A stretch of 46,038 nucleotides of DNA, from assembly GCA_012522185.1 (NCBI GenBank), contig JAAYKY010000052.1, forward strand, positions 1 to 46,038, read 5' to 3'. The notes beneath the pieces are model-generated. The model ran no database searches. It saw nothing but the letters and a program-made list of their open reading frames with translations, and was not told the origin of the DNA. A program made the translations under genes and the position numbers. Positions 17,936 through 27,173 of the stretch are shown piece after piece. This DNA comes from Flavobacteriaceae bacterium (lineage in GTDB: Bacteria; Bacteroidota; Bacteroidia; Flavobacteriales; Weeksellaceae). How positions within the stretch are numbered: the stretch's first letter is position 1; each line of letters opens with the position of its first letter.

Positions 17936-19231
17936 ATGGATATTCAGACACTCTATTCATTGTATTTACGTTCCCAGAGCGTAAGTACTGACACAAGAAA
18001 CATCGGGATGAAGTCCCTTTTTTTCGCACTGAAGGGCGAAAATTTTAACGGGAATGAATTCGCCAAGGAAGCCATCAAATCTGGGGCGCTCTTTGCCATT
18101 GTGGATCAAAAAGAATTCGAAGACAAAGAAGGCGATATATATTATGTAGAAGACACCCTAAATGCTTTGCAAAAGCTGGCGCAATACCATCGACAACAAT
18201 TGAAAATCCCCATCATCGCACTGACCGGAAGCAACGGTAAAACCACGACAAAAGAGCTCATAATCCAAGTCCTTTCCAAACGATACAATGTAGCGGCCAC
18301 CAAAGGAAATCTAAACAACCACATCGGAGTGCCGCTAACCCTACTTTCAATCAATTCGACGCATGATATCGCGGTGGTTGAAATGGGCGCCAATCATTTA
18401 TTGGAGATTGAATTTCTGAGTCAAATCACTCAGCCCGATTTTGGGTATATCACAAATTTCGGGAAAGCTCATTTGGAAGGATTCGGAGGAATTGAAGGGG
18501 TGATAAAAGGCAAGTCTGAACTCTATAATTACCTTCGGGAACATGCCAAAACCGTGTTTGTAAATTGCGACGATGAAAAGCAAGTAGAACTCACCGAAGA
18601 AATCCAAAAGAAAACTTTTGGAACGAGTACGGATGCAGACTATACTTTCGAATATTCCGAATCGCTCAACGGTCGTTGTCCCACCATCAACTATGAAAAT
18701 ACAGTTATCCAAAGTCAATTGGTAGGCGATTATAATTTGAGCAATGTAGCAGCTGCGATTGCCATCGGACTAACGTTTGAAGTTCCAATTGAAGACATCA
18801 AAGAAGCGATAGAAACCTATAAACCCGACAATAATCGTTCGCAAATTCTTTACAAAAATGAACAAGCATTTGTTTTGGACGCTTACAATGCCAATCCAAG
18901 CAGTATGGAAGCTGCCCTTTTGAACTTCAGCAAAATCGATGAGAACAAAGCGGTTTTATTGGGCGATATGTTTGAATTGGGCGAAACCTCACAAGAAGAA
19001 CATCAAAAAATTGCTGAATTAGCTGTAAGCTTAGGCTTTTCGACCTTGGTGTTCATTGGAGAAAAATTCCATTCGATTTCCCTTCCCGAATCAGAATCAC
19101 TACGCAAATTTACCAACCGCGAAGAAGCTTTAAAATATCTGAAGGAAAATCCCGTTAAAGAAAAACAAATCCTCATCAAAGGATCGCGTGGCATGGCATT
19201 GGAAAAATTACTCGATGTTTTCTTGGATTAA
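17936..19231 (+). CDS. murF: UDP-MurNAc-tripeptide--D-Ala-D-Ala ligase MurF
   Basis: Cytoplasmic Mur ligase that adds D-Ala-D-Ala to the UDP-MurNAc-tripeptide, the last soluble step of peptidoglycan precursor synthesis. The 431 residues show VSTDTRNIGMKSLFFALKGE (N-terminal domain), ATP-binding ALTGSNGKTTTKELI near residue 100, NLNNHIGVPLTLL, VEMGANHLLEIEFLSQI, and LDAYNANPSSMEAAL with GDMFELGE in the C-terminal part; the last two separate MurF from MurC/D/E. Length is normal. It starts right behind the gldJ terminator, so its promoter must overlap the hairpin or transcription must leak through. Confidence 0.95.
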   Translation: MDIQTLYSLYLRSQSVSTDTRNIGMKSLFFALKGENFNGNEFAKEAIKSGALFAIVDQKEFEDKEGDIYYVEDTLNALQKLAQYHRQQLKIPIIALTGSNGKTTTKELIIQVLSKRYNVAATKGNLNNHIGVPLTLLSINSTHDIAVVEMGANHLLEIEFLSQITQPDFGYITNFGKAHLEGFGGIEGVIKGKSELYNYLREHAKTVFVNCDDEKQVELTEEIQKKTFGTSTDADYTFEYSESLNGRCPTINYENTVIQSQLVGDYNLSNVAAAIAIGLTFEVPIEDIKEAIETYKPDNNRSQILYKNEQAFVLDAYNANPSSMEAALLNFSKIDENKAVLLGDMFELGETSQEEHQKIAELAVSLGFSTLVFIGEKFHSISLPESESLRKFTNREEALKYLKENPVKEKQILIKGSRGMALEKLLDVFLD

Positions 19232-19270
19232 ATAAATTAGTAATTTGGATTTACTAAACAAAAACAACTA

Positions 19271-19801
19271 ATGAAAAAGTATGGAATGATTCTATCGGTT
19301 TTAACTTTGATCGGGCTTAGCCTCTCATTTTTGAAACCCGATTACTTGGAATGGTCAAAGGACAAAACTTTATCTTATGCAGACTTCAAAGCAAGTCCGC
19401 CCAAGAATTCCGGAGGACAAAGTGTAAAACTCACCACGGTCATTTCTTATCAGACACAACAACTCAAAGGACAAATCCCCAAGGTTACAATTTTAAATCT
19501 CGTGGATCGAAATGCCTCTTGGATCAAAGTTAAAAAGCCTGAAATCATAGAACTTCAACAAATCAAATTTGATTATTCGGAACTCTATGCTCGAAAAGCC
19601 CGAAAAGAAATGGAGACGATGAACAAAAAGGGCATCAAAGACAAGCAGAAATACATCGATGCGATTACCAAGATTTCACAAGCTTCCGAAAAGCGTCAGC
19701 GAAGAAATAATATTCTTTTGGACGACCAGCCTCATCTTATCAAAATCATGCAAAAGGACATTCGAGATTCCTTGAATCTTTATAAAAATTATGCAAAATA
19801 A
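19271..19801 (+). CDS. DUF922-like exported protein without the metal-binding motif
   Basis: A 176-residue protein with an N-terminal hydrophobic segment (about 6-24), so exported or membrane-anchored. LEWSKDKTLSYADFKASPP resembles the start of DUF922 putative zinc peptidases, and FDYSELYARKARKEM resembles the helix after their active site, where the family has an HEQxHFD-type motif. Here that stretch reads LQQIKFD, so both His and the Glu are replaced. If the family assignment holds, this is a non-catalytic relative. It lies 39 bases behind murF and ends at a strong terminator. Assignment is from memory of the family pattern. Confidence 0.5.
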   Translation: MKKYGMILSVLTLIGLSLSFLKPDYLEWSKDKTLSYADFKASPPKNSGGQSVKLTTVISYQTQQLKGQIPKVTILNLVDRNASWIKVKKPEIIELQQIKFDYSELYARKARKEMETMNKKGIKDKQKYIDAITKISQASEKRQRRNNILLDDQPHLIKIMQKDIRDSLNLYKNYAK

Positions 19802-19802
19802 A

Positions 19803-19825
19803 AAAAGCGGCTTTCGGCCGCTTTT
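19803..19825. terminator. Bidirectional terminator
   Basis: AAAAGCGGC (19803-19811) pairs perfectly with GCCGCTTTT (19817-19825) around a TTTCG loop. It separates two convergent genes and can serve both. Confidence 0.85.
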
Positions 19826-19848
19826 CCATTTATCTTTGTAGGTTTCTA

Positions 19849-20370
19849 TTAAAAATCATCGATGTCCATATCGGAATCGATATCCAAATCATCAAAAGAA
19901 GAATCACCTTCCTCCTCATCATCCATCAATTCATCTTCATCGAGGTTGATGATTTCCATGTTTCGTTTCGGTGCTTTCAATGGCATTGCCCCGAAGCGAT
20001 ATACGGTAAGGGGATAATTCAGAACTGCTTTTTTATCTTCAATGGAAATCACTTCAACGTAAAAAGCCCACATGTCCATATAATCATATACAAATAGCAA
20101 CCTAGCTCCCACTTCAGGAAGGACTTCATGAATATGAAAATCCGCCATGGTTTCATCCTCATTGGTTTCATCCATACTTTCTAATGGAATTTCTTTCCCT
20201 TGACTCCATTCCTGATCGGAAAGATAAAAAGAAGCCAACTCCTCACCCTGAAGGCTAAATGCACTCATGATACCTTTGTACAATGTAAACAAAGTCTGTT
20301 TGTCACGGATTTCAATGTCCCGGAATACATTGTCTTTTGTGTCGAGAATAACACGAATCTTATAAATCAC
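19849..20370 (-). CDS. pRiA4b ORF-3-like protein with acidic tail
   Basis: Member of the plasmid pRiA4b ORF-3-like family (unknown molecular function). The 173 residues open with IYKIRVILDTKDNVFRDIEI, then TLFTLYKGIMSAFSLQGEEL and SFYLSDQEW, followed by LPEVGARLLFVYDYMDMWAFYVEV, the usual family sequence. The last 30 residues are almost all Asp/Glu/Ser, a disordered acidic tail. The start overlaps the end of the upstream tRNA nucleotidyltransferase gene by 11 bases, so the pair is one operon. Despite the name nothing here suggests a plasmid. Confidence 0.75.
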   Translation of the reverse strand: MIYKIRVILDTKDNVFRDIEIRDKQTLFTLYKGIMSAFSLQGEELASFYLSDQEWSQGKEIPLESMDETNEDETMADFHIHEVLPEVGARLLFVYDYMDMWAFYVEVISIEDKKAVLNYPLTVYRFGAMPLKAPKRNMEIINLDEDELMDDEEEGDSSFDDLDIDSDMDIDDF

Positions 20371-21796
20371 TTTCTTTTAATTTTGGGTTCAAATATAAAT
20401 TTTTTCCGTATTCAATCATATACTTTCGAGCAGATTCGTAATTATTTTCAATTTCTCCTTCCAAAATCGCTTCTTTTATGGCGGATTTTATCAAACCAAC
20501 TTCCTTACATGGCTGTAAATCAAATGTTTTCATAATCTCCTCTCCCGAAACCGGAGGCTGAAAATTTCTTACTCTGTCGCGTTCTTCAACTTCTTTGATT
20601 TTTTGCTCAACCAAAGAAAAATTCAGTTTAAATCTTCGCTGTTTTTTTTCGTTTTTTGTTGTGATATCTGCCTTACAAAGCTTTATCAAATCATCAAAAT
20701 CATCGCCCGACTCAAACAACAACCTTCTCAATGCTGCGTCCGTAACATTTTCATCAATCAATGAAATCGGTCGCGAACTCAGTTTTACGATTTTCTGAAC
20801 ATATTTCAGAGGGTTACCAAGTGGCAATTTTTGTCTTTTGAATAATCTATATACCATCTTCGAACCTACAAATTCATGCGAATGAAATGTCCATCCCTGT
20901 TGTTTATCGTAGCGTTTGGTCGGGGCTTTTCCAATGTCATGAAGCAAAGCCGCCCAGCGCAACCAGATATTATCGGTATGCGGCGCAATATTGTCCACCA
21001 CCTCCAAAGTATGGTAAAAATTATCCTTGTGCGTCTGCCCTTCCACCTCCTCAATTCCTTTCAAGGCGACCAATTCAGGCAAGATGAATTTCATCAAACC
21101 TGCATCGTCCAATAATTTCAAACCGACGGAAGGTTTCTCTGTCATCATGATTTTCTGGAATTCATCCATCACTCTTTCTTTGGAAACGATTTCAATGCGT
21201 TTGGCATTTTTAATGATGGAATGAAATGAATTGTCCTCAATTTCAAAATTCAATTGAGCCGCAAAACGAATGGCGCGCATCATTCGCAAAGGATCGTCTG
21301 AATAAGTCACATCGGGTGCCAATGGCGTCCGTATAATTTTCATTTCCAAATCCTTTAGTCCTTCAAAAGGATCCATCAGTCCACCATAATTCTCATTGAG
21401 CGAAATGGCAAGTGCATTGATGGTAAAATCACGTCGCTTTTGGTCATCCTCTAGGGTTCCGTCCTCCACAAAGGGCTTTCGGCTATCTTCCGAATAGCTC
21501 TCTCTTCGCGCTCCTACAAATTCAATCTCCACACCTTCCCAAGTAAAATTAGCCGTTCCGAAACGTTTGAAAACTGTTAGTTTCGAAGGATTATTCAATT
21601 TTGAATGAACTTTTTGCGCTAGTTCAATCCCACTTCCCACGGTCACGAAATCGATGTCTTTTCTGCCGCTTTTGTCTCTTTCCAATAAAAAATCACGCAC
21701 AAAACCACCCACAACATAAGTTTCTTGATCCAACTCCAAAGCTGAATCGCAAACAATCTCAAATATTTTATGTTTCAGTGCAGATTTCAAATTCAT
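20360..21796 (-). CDS. cca: CCA-adding tRNA nucleotidyltransferase with HD domain
   Basis: Adds or repairs the 3' CCA end of tRNAs. The 478 residues have the class II poly(A)-polymerase/CCA head: YVVGGFVRDFLL near residue 28, KDIDFV carrying the catalytic Asp pair, then RRDFTINALA and DPLRMMRAIRFAAQL, typical of CCA enzymes. An HD phosphohydrolase-like segment follows (GQTHKDNFYHTLEVVDN, RWAALLHDIGKAPTKRY). Size and order match the Bacteroidota HD-containing CCA transferases. It is first of two overlapping genes. Whether it adds CC, A or all three cannot be judged. Confidence 0.92.
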   Translation of the reverse strand: MNLKSALKHKIFEIVCDSALELDQETYVVGGFVRDFLLERDKSGRKDIDFVTVGSGIELAQKVHSKLNNPSKLTVFKRFGTANFTWEGVEIEFVGARRESYSEDSRKPFVEDGTLEDDQKRRDFTINALAISLNENYGGLMDPFEGLKDLEMKIIRTPLAPDVTYSDDPLRMMRAIRFAAQLNFEIEDNSFHSIIKNAKRIEIVSKERVMDEFQKIMMTEKPSVGLKLLDDAGLMKFILPELVALKGIEEVEGQTHKDNFYHTLEVVDNIAPHTDNIWLRWAALLHDIGKAPTKRYDKQQGWTFHSHEFVGSKMVYRLFKRQKLPLGNPLKYVQKIVKLSSRPISLIDENVTDAALRRLLFESGDDFDDLIKLCKADITTKNEKKQRRFKLNFSLVEQKIKEVEERDRVRNFQPPVSGEEIMKTFDLQPCKEVGLIKSAIKEAILEGEIENNYESARKYMIEYGKNLYLNPKLKESDL

Positions 21797-21870
21797 AATG
21801 CAAAGGTAAAATTTCGTAGATACTGTAGAATAGTCAGGACAAAGTTTTGGAAATTTACAACCGTTTTAAA

Positions 21871-22416
21871 TTATTCGCGAATGACTTTCACTTTTCCATC
21901 GGCCGATAATCGGATGATGGATGAACCTGAGAATTTTGGGACAAAGCTTTCGGCTTCCGGAAATATATAATCCACTCCTTTATTTATTTCTTCTGAAATT
22001 TCTGAAAATGAATTCGGCGTCGGTTCACCGGAAAGGTTTGCCGAAGTCGAAACCAAAGGAGAATTCAATTTGGAAATGAGCTTTTTGCAAAACAAATCAT
22101 GGGTCAATCTGATGGCGATGGTATTGTCACTGGCAATCAATTCTTTGGGTAGATTTCGAGGATTATCATAAACGATGGTCATGGGTTTTTCGGACAAATC
22201 CATGAGATCCCAAGCTAAATCTGGGACGTCCACGATTTCTTGCAATCGACGGTTGGAATCCACCAAAATGATGAGGGATTTGGAGTCGGAACGTTTTTTT
22301 AATTCAAAAATCCGCCGGATTGCCTCCGGATTTCGGGCGTCGCAACCTATACCGAAAGTCGTATCGGTCGGATAAAGAAAAGTGGCGGTTTTTAGTTTAT
22401 CGATATCAAAATTCAT
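21871..22416 (-). CDS. Sua5/YciO/YrdC-family protein, probable threonylcarbamoyl-AMP synthase
   Basis: Likely makes threonylcarbamoyl-AMP from threonine, bicarbonate and ATP for the t6A modification of tRNA. The 181 residues are a YrdC domain only, as in TsaC, without the extra Sua5 domain. Substrate-site blocks are TATFLYPTDTTFGIGCDARN, the KKRSDSKSLIILV that follows, and IAIRLTHDLFCKKLI with SPLVSTSANLSGEPTP. Bacteroidota often have more than one YrdC-type gene, so the exact paralogue (TsaC versus YciO) is not settled. It lies nine bases downstream of a glycosyltransferase gene. Confidence 0.85.
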   Translation of the reverse strand: MNFDIDKLKTATFLYPTDTTFGIGCDARNPEAIRRIFELKKRSDSKSLIILVDSNRRLQEIVDVPDLAWDLMDLSEKPMTIVYDNPRNLPKELIASDNTIAIRLTHDLFCKKLISKLNSPLVSTSANLSGEPTPNSFSEISEEINKGVDYIFPEAESFVPKFSGSSIIRLSADGKVKVIRE

Positions 22417-22425
22417 CTTTTTTTA

Positions 22426-23364
22426 TTAATCATTTAAAACTTTTTTCACCCAAGTTCTGAGCGAATATTTTTCATAAATCTCTACAGGAATGGAAATATA
22501 TTCTGTTTGGAAAAACTCATCGGGAATTTGAATGTTATTTTCATCAAACACAAAAATATTTTGTGGATTGTAAAAATCATAATTCCTAATCTCGGGGTTG
22601 TTGGTAATCAGCTTTTTCTCATTCCCCAAGGCTTCAAAAGGACGAAAGCTCAAACCTCTCTGATCATCCCGGTTGATATCCACTAAAATTTTGGCATCTT
22701 TAAAAAGCGGATAAATGGATTTCACATCGATTCTTTTTGGACAAATCGTGAAATTCTCAAGAGATTTTAATCGGTTGTTGACCAATCGAAAATGAAAGGA
22801 AATATTTTTCTCTTTCAGATATTTCGCAACGTTTTTTAGAGTTTCCAAACGATGGTCGAGCGAGCTAATATTGAAAACATAATATTTAAATTCTTTGCTT
22901 CGATAGGCTTCCGTCGGGATGAAATTCGTGAGAAACAAAAAATTGTTGTACTCACAATCCACAGGTTCATAGGAATAAATCTTATCGAAATAATTGATAA
23001 CATTTCTTTGTCTTGGCATTTTTTTCAAACTATCAAAAAAGAAAGCGATGTATTCACGACTTATGCTTTTCAGAAAAATATGTGCTCTTTCTTCCAGGTA
23101 CTGACCATGAATGATCAAAGTTTTATCAAACTTCTCATTCGATAAGTTTTTATTTAGATAATCATATCGAAAGTTTTTCTTTTCATTGGATCCAAAGATT
23201 TTTTTCACTCCCGAAAACACTTTGTGTGCGGTGTTTTTATAAGCATATACAAAAGGTGGTTTGTCATAGTAGAGGATATTGACTTCATGACCTTGCCTTT
23301 TCATTTCTTCCACTGCAAAATCCATGTAACCAAATATATAGCTTGAAATTATTAAAACTTTCAT
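22426..23364 (-). CDS. Glycosyltransferase-like protein of surface polysaccharide synthesis
   Basis: The start at 23364 (MKVLIISSYIFGYMDFAVEEM) gives 312 residues, begins with the Rossmann-type strand expected of a GT-B enzyme and leaves a 10-base gap to the upstream gene; a longer reading would overlap that gene. Later features are AFFFDSLKKMPRQRNVINYFDKIYSYEP cut by a linker and KILVDINRDDQRGLSFRPFEALGNEKKLI, a CgeB/GT-like C-terminal signature where the conserved Glu of FEALG contacts the sugar nucleotide in related enzymes. Substrate is unknown. Co-operonic with a GT4 enzyme. Confidence 0.7.
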   Translation of the reverse strand: MKVLIISSYIFGYMDFAVEEMKRQGHEVNILYYDKPPFVYAYKNTAHKVFSGVKKIFGSNEKKNFRYDYLNKNLSNEKFDKTLIIHGQYLEERAHIFLKSISREYIAFFFDSLKKMPRQRNVINYFDKIYSYEPVDCEYNNFLFLTNFIPTEAYRSKEFKYYVFNISSLDHRLETLKNVAKYLKEKNISFHFRLVNNRLKSLENFTICPKRIDVKSIYPLFKDAKILVDINRDDQRGLSFRPFEALGNEKKLITNNPEIRNYDFYNPQNIFVFDENNIQIPDEFFQTEYISIPVEIYEKYSLRTWVKKVLND

Positions 23365-23374
23365 CTTCTTATTT

Positions 23375-24436
23375 TTAGTTTCTATAGGAATCCAAATAGG
23401 ATTTGGCGGCATCGTCCCAGTTGAAACGAGCGGCTCTTTCTTTTAATTTGGTAATGTAAGTTTCTTTTTGTTTTTCAAATTCATTTAGTTTTTGGAACAA
23501 AGTTTCTTTCATATACTCGGCTTCGAAATTTTCCCAATAATAAGCAATCTCTCCTCCGATTTCCGGTAGAGAAGCAAGGTTGGAAAGGAAAACCGGTTTT
23601 CCGAACCGCATGGCTTCAATGGGCGGAAGTCCAAAGCCTTCTCCAATCGAAGGAAAAAGAAAAGCCGTAGAATTTTTCATGAAATATTGTTTCCCCTTTT
23701 CACTGACTCTTCCAGTCAGGAAAACTTGTTTTTCAAGTTTTAATTCAGTTATTAACGAGCGGATTTTATCGCCATAGGGTTTTTGGTTGGAACCGGAAAT
23801 GATGAGATTGTATTCGGGAATTTCTTTCATCATTTGCACCAAAGATTCAAAATTTTTCTTGGGTAAAAAGTCTCCAATCGAATAAAAATAGGGTTTATCG
23901 ACCGGAACTTCAGGCTGAAACCCACTGGTATCGAGCATTTCCGTAATTGGATTTCCATTGTAAATTATTCTTTCCGTCAAGTTTGGGACATTGAAATAAG
24001 CTTGGGTTTGATTTCTCGCATATTCAGAAATATACGTAATCTCATCGGCTCGATTGAGCTTTTCCAAGAATCTTTTATGTCTTTGTTTGTTTTTTGGGTC
24101 GTTGAGATTTTCGGCAAAATTCACATCGTGAATGGTCAGAATATACTTTGAAGGTTTGGAAAGGGGTTCGATACGAATGTTTTGATTCATGCAGTGCCAG
24201 ACGTCATATTTCCCCAAAACTCCCCACCAGCTTTGGCGCTGAATAGGTGTATAACGATTGTATTTGAATTTATCTCCAAACTCTTTTTTGAAAGGCTTAA
24301 TTTTTTTTAGGTTCAAGGTTAATTCCAAATCCAGAGGATGGATACGGGCAAAGGCTTTCATCAGTTCATAATTAAATATACCAAAACCCGATGCCAGATT
24401 TTTTGCGTTATGTGATTCTAAAAATACTTTCTTCAT
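23375..24436 (-). CDS. Glycosyltransferase family 4 (GT-B)
   Basis: Transfers a sugar from an NDP-sugar, presumably to a lipopolysaccharide or capsule acceptor at the inner membrane. The start at 24436 gives 353 residues beginning MKKVFLESHNAKNLASGFG; a -7 element at 24455-24462 overlaps the alternative ATG at 24457. Key GT4 features are YFYSIGDFLPKKNFESLVQMM, the donor-binding FLFPSIGEGFGLPPIEAMRFG with the EGFGLPxxE motif, and FLSNLASLPEIGG. AITYISEYAR-like text (DEITYISEYARNQTQAYF) is also usual. It heads a three-gene minus-strand operon and is divergent from the WaaP-like kinase. Confidence 0.9.
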   Translation of the reverse strand: MKKVFLESHNAKNLASGFGIFNYELMKAFARIHPLDLELTLNLKKIKPFKKEFGDKFKYNRYTPIQRQSWWGVLGKYDVWHCMNQNIRIEPLSKPSKYILTIHDVNFAENLNDPKNKQRHKRFLEKLNRADEITYISEYARNQTQAYFNVPNLTERIIYNGNPITEMLDTSGFQPEVPVDKPYFYSIGDFLPKKNFESLVQMMKEIPEYNLIISGSNQKPYGDKIRSLITELKLEKQVFLTGRVSEKGKQYFMKNSTAFLFPSIGEGFGLPPIEAMRFGKPVFLSNLASLPEIGGEIAYYWENFEAEYMKETLFQKLNEFEKQKETYITKLKERAARFNWDDAAKSYLDSYRN

Positions 24437-24454
24437 GGAATTTAGATAATTATT

Positions 24455-24462
24455 CAAATATA
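24455..24462 (-). promoter_or_regulatory. Promoter -7 element of the GT4 gene
   Basis: CAAATATA on the top strand reads TATATTTG on the minus strand, a perfect TAnnTTTG. Transcription would start near 24449, which fits translation from 24436. No clear -33 element. Confidence 0.4.
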
Positions 24463-24464
24463 AG

Positions 24465-24496
24465 TTGTCCCGACTAAATTACTATCCTTATTTTTG
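24465..24496 (+). promoter_or_regulatory. Promoter of the WaaP-like kinase gene
   Basis: TTG at 24465-24467 and TATTTTTG at 24489-24496 (perfect TAnnTTTG) are 21 bases apart. The ATG at 24511 follows 14 bases after the -7 element. Confidence 0.55.
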
Positions 24497-24510
24497 CCAA
24501 AATCTTTTCA

Positions 24511-25278
24511 ATGATTTTTGAAGTAAACCCTGATTTTAAACCTTTTCAACAGGAAATCCAAAAAGCTTTCCAAGACTTTGATCATTCCGGAGTGGATTTC
24601 ATCCTGGGTGAAAGAAATCACATCAAAATCTTTGAAATCGGATCGCAGAAAGTCAACATCAAATCTTTTAAAATTCCTAACAAACTCAATCAGTTTGTAT
24701 ATAAGCACTTCCGGAAATCCAAAGCACGACGCTCTTTTGAGTTTGCCAATATTCTTTTGCAAAAAGGAATTGGAACACCTACACCGGTGGCTTTTCAAGA
24801 GAATTTCAATCCTTGGGGACTGGAAAAAAGCTTTTACGCAAGTCTTCATCAGGAATATGATTTGACTTATCGTGAATTGGTTGAAATTAAAAATTATCCG
24901 GAAGAAGAAATCATTCTACGTCAATTTACACGGTTTTGCTATAAAATGCATCAGGCCGGAATTGAGTTCAAAGACCATTCGCCTGGGAATACTTTGATTA
25001 AAAAAATCGATGAGAATCAATATGAATTTTTCCTTGTGGATTTAAATCGAATGAATTTCCATGAATCCATGGATTTGGAACTTCGGATGAAAAACCTTTG
25101 CCGACTTACACCCAAAGAAGAAATGGTGAAAATCATGGCGGATGAATACGCAATTCTTTCCAATGAAAATCCCGATGAGCTTTTTCAAATGCTTTGGAAA
25201 TTTACTTCAAATTTTCAAACCAAATACCATCGAAAGCTCAAAACCAAACAAAAATTAAAATCAATTTTAAATAAGTGA
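24511..25278 (+). CDS. Kdo/WaaP-family lipopolysaccharide kinase
   Basis: Predicted cytoplasmic kinase that phosphorylates a sugar of the lipopolysaccharide inner core. The 255 residues read as a small protein-kinase-like fold: VNIKSFKIPNKLNQFVYKHF carries the candidate ATP-binding Lys, GIEFKDHSPGNTLI is the catalytic loop with Asp and Asn, and EFFLVDLNRMNF supplies the metal-binding Asp in place of DFG. These match Kdo/WaaP family loops. Its neighbours are glycosyltransferases on the other strand. The stop (TGA) precedes the next ATG by two bases. Substrate is inferred. Confidence 0.82.
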   Translation: MIFEVNPDFKPFQQEIQKAFQDFDHSGVDFILGERNHIKIFEIGSQKVNIKSFKIPNKLNQFVYKHFRKSKARRSFEFANILLQKGIGTPTPVAFQENFNPWGLEKSFYASLHQEYDLTYRELVEIKNYPEEEIILRQFTRFCYKMHQAGIEFKDHSPGNTLIKKIDENQYEFFLVDLNRMNFHESMDLELRMKNLCRLTPKEEMVKIMADEYAILSNENPDELFQMLWKFTSNFQTKYHRKLKTKQKLKSILNK

Positions 25279-25280
25279 CA

Positions 25281-27173
25281 ATGAAAACCCAATTCTCTTT
25301 ATTATTACTTTTTTTATCTTTTACTCTTTTAGCTCAACTCAACCCAAGAACCAAATGGGGCGATGTATCCCAAGCCGAAATCGACTACAAAGAGGTTTCT
25401 TTTGAGCAAAATGCACCGGCGGTTATACTCTATGAAAAAGGAAAAACCGAGGTTACGAGATCTTTTCAAACCTATGCTTACCGACGCATAAAGATCTTAA
25501 ATGAAAACGGAATCGAAGCTGCCAATCAAGAGATTATGTATTATGCTGACAAAGGATTGGAAAGCATTGGTTCATTAAAAGCCCAAACCATCAATTTCGA
25601 AAATGGAAAAAAAATCGTCCTTCCGGTCGATAAAAAAGAGATTTTTGATGTGAAGAAAAATGATTATTACAACACATTAAAATTCACATTCCCCGATGTA
25701 AAAGTCGGCTCCATCATCGAATTTGAATATACTTTGACCAATCAGAATTTATATCTAATCGACGCTTGGAGGTTTCAACATGATTTACCAACGCTGTACA
25801 GTTCCTACGAAATCGAAAATCGAAGCACATTGGATTATACTTCTTTGGCCATCGGTGATAAAATAGTTCAGTATTCACAAAACAATCCTAAAACCCAGAA
25901 ATGGACTTTGACCAATCTGCCCGGTCACAACTCGATGAATTTTCTCTACAACAAAGAAGATATGGCCGAACGGATTGTTTTTCAATTGAGAGGTTATAGA
26001 AAAAGAGCTAATATAAGTTACGAAGCCGATCGTTATGAAAATGTATTGGCCAATTGGAAGGATTTAAATCAAGAAATGAACAATCATTTCAAAGCCTATC
26101 AAAACGAATCTTTTACCCGAGAAATTGCCAATAGTATCCCCAATGGAAGTTCCCAAAAAGAAACACTTGAAAATATTTATGATTATTTCAGAAAGAATTA
26201 CCGATGGAATAATTTTTACAGCATTCAGGCAAGACAATCCAACCGTGATCTAGCAAAATCAAAGGTGGGAAACTCTACAGATTTGAATTTAATGTTGAAT
26301 TCAATTCTCAATAACAAAGGATTTACCGTTGATTTGGTGTTGATTAGCACAAGAGATCATGGGAAAATCATCGCTTCTTATCCTTATTTGAATCAATTTA
26401 ATGTCGTTCTTAACTTGGTTCATTTGGAGGATGGCACTCAATTTTTGATAGATGCTTCCGATATGCGGTATGATTTGGGCTATGCACCTTTGCGTGATTA
26501 TAACCACTATGCATTGATTATAGATCCGCTAACGGAGCGCATGGTTTCTTTCCATCCTATGTTATCTGAATTTCAATCCACACAAAATTATGTATTTCGG
26601 GAGGGAAAATTCATTCAAACAAGAACCGATAAAGTAAATGGTTATTTCAAAGAATTCGAAACGAAATCGCCCTCAGGGCAATCGGTAAAGTCTCCTGTAG
26701 AAAATTCGCTTGATCTCCTTTTAAACGAAACCCGATACGATCAGAGAGATTCCGAAACCGATAATTTCCAGCTTCGACGCATCGTTTCTGAAAGTCCGGA
26801 AATAAATTCACCTCGTTTTATCGGAATCGAAAATCCTTTGAAAAACATTCTCAATTCTTTTCAGATGAGAGAAGCCAATCGAAACCGCGCCTTGGAATTT
26901 AATTTCCCGTTTCATTACAAAACAATTGTAATTCTGGACATTCCCGAAGGATACAATGTGGAAATCCCAGAAAATTTCAATACGCATCATCACATGATTA
27001 ACAAAGAGTTTCAGTATTTACAAAATGCGGAAATAAAGGACGGAAAACTCCAAGTTCAGTATGATTTTTTCCTTGGAAAAGCCGTTTATGAAAAGAATTA
27101 TCTGCAGATCAAATCATTCTTTGACAAATCGATTTCAAGTGCAAATCAAAATATTTTATTGAGAAAAAACTAA
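25281..27173 (+). CDS. DUF3857 / transglutaminase-like exported protein
   Basis: Exported protein, 630 residues from the ATG at 25281 (MKTQFSLLLLFLSFTLLAQL signal peptide); a GTG two codons upstream is in frame but less likely. The N-terminal part is DUF3857 (YRRIKILNENGIEAANQEI, then FPDVKVGSIIEFEYTLT), and the middle is a transglutaminase-like domain (TLENIYDYFRKNYRWNNFY and VLISTRDHGKI). The place of the catalytic Cys reads GNSTDLN, so a Ser stands there and transglutaminase activity is doubtful, which I believe is common in this Bacteroidota subfamily. Function unknown. It ends in a 4-base tail-to-tail overlap with the next gene. Confidence 0.8.
   Translation: MKTQFSLLLLFLSFTLLAQLNPRTKWGDVSQAEIDYKEVSFEQNAPAVILYEKGKTEVTRSFQTYAYRRIKILNENGIEAANQEIMYYADKGLESIGSLKAQTINFENGKKIVLPVDKKEIFDVKKNDYYNTLKFTFPDVKVGSIIEFEYTLTNQNLYLIDAWRFQHDLPTLYSSYEIENRSTLDYTSLAIGDKIVQYSQNNPKTQKWTLTNLPGHNSMNFLYNKEDMAERIVFQLRGYRKRANISYEADRYENVLANWKDLNQEMNNHFKAYQNESFTREIANSIPNGSSQKETLENIYDYFRKNYRWNNFYSIQARQSNRDLAKSKVGNSTDLNLMLNSILNNKGFTVDLVLISTRDHGKIIASYPYLNQFNVVLNLVHLEDGTQFLIDASDMRYDLGYAPLRDYNHYALIIDPLTERMVSFHPMLSEFQSTQNYVFREGKFIQTRTDKVNGYFKEFETKSPSGQSVKSPVENSLDLLLNETRYDQRDSETDNFQLRRIVSESPEINSPRFIGIENPLKNILNSFQMREANRNRALEFNFPFHYKTIVILDIPEGYNVEIPENFNTHHHMINKEFQYLQNAEIKDGKLQVQYDFFLGKAVYEKNYLQIKSFFDKSISSANQNILLRKN

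Noticed and set aside
19849-20370. Evidence of plasmid origin from the pRiA4b ORF-3-like family name
   Set aside because: The gene overlaps a housekeeping cca gene and no mobility genes or repeats are nearby. The name is historical.
23365-23412. N-terminal extension of the glycosyltransferase-like protein
   Set aside because: The extra residues are not GT-like and overlap the upstream gene's end. MKVLIISSYIFGYMD at 23364 is a natural start.
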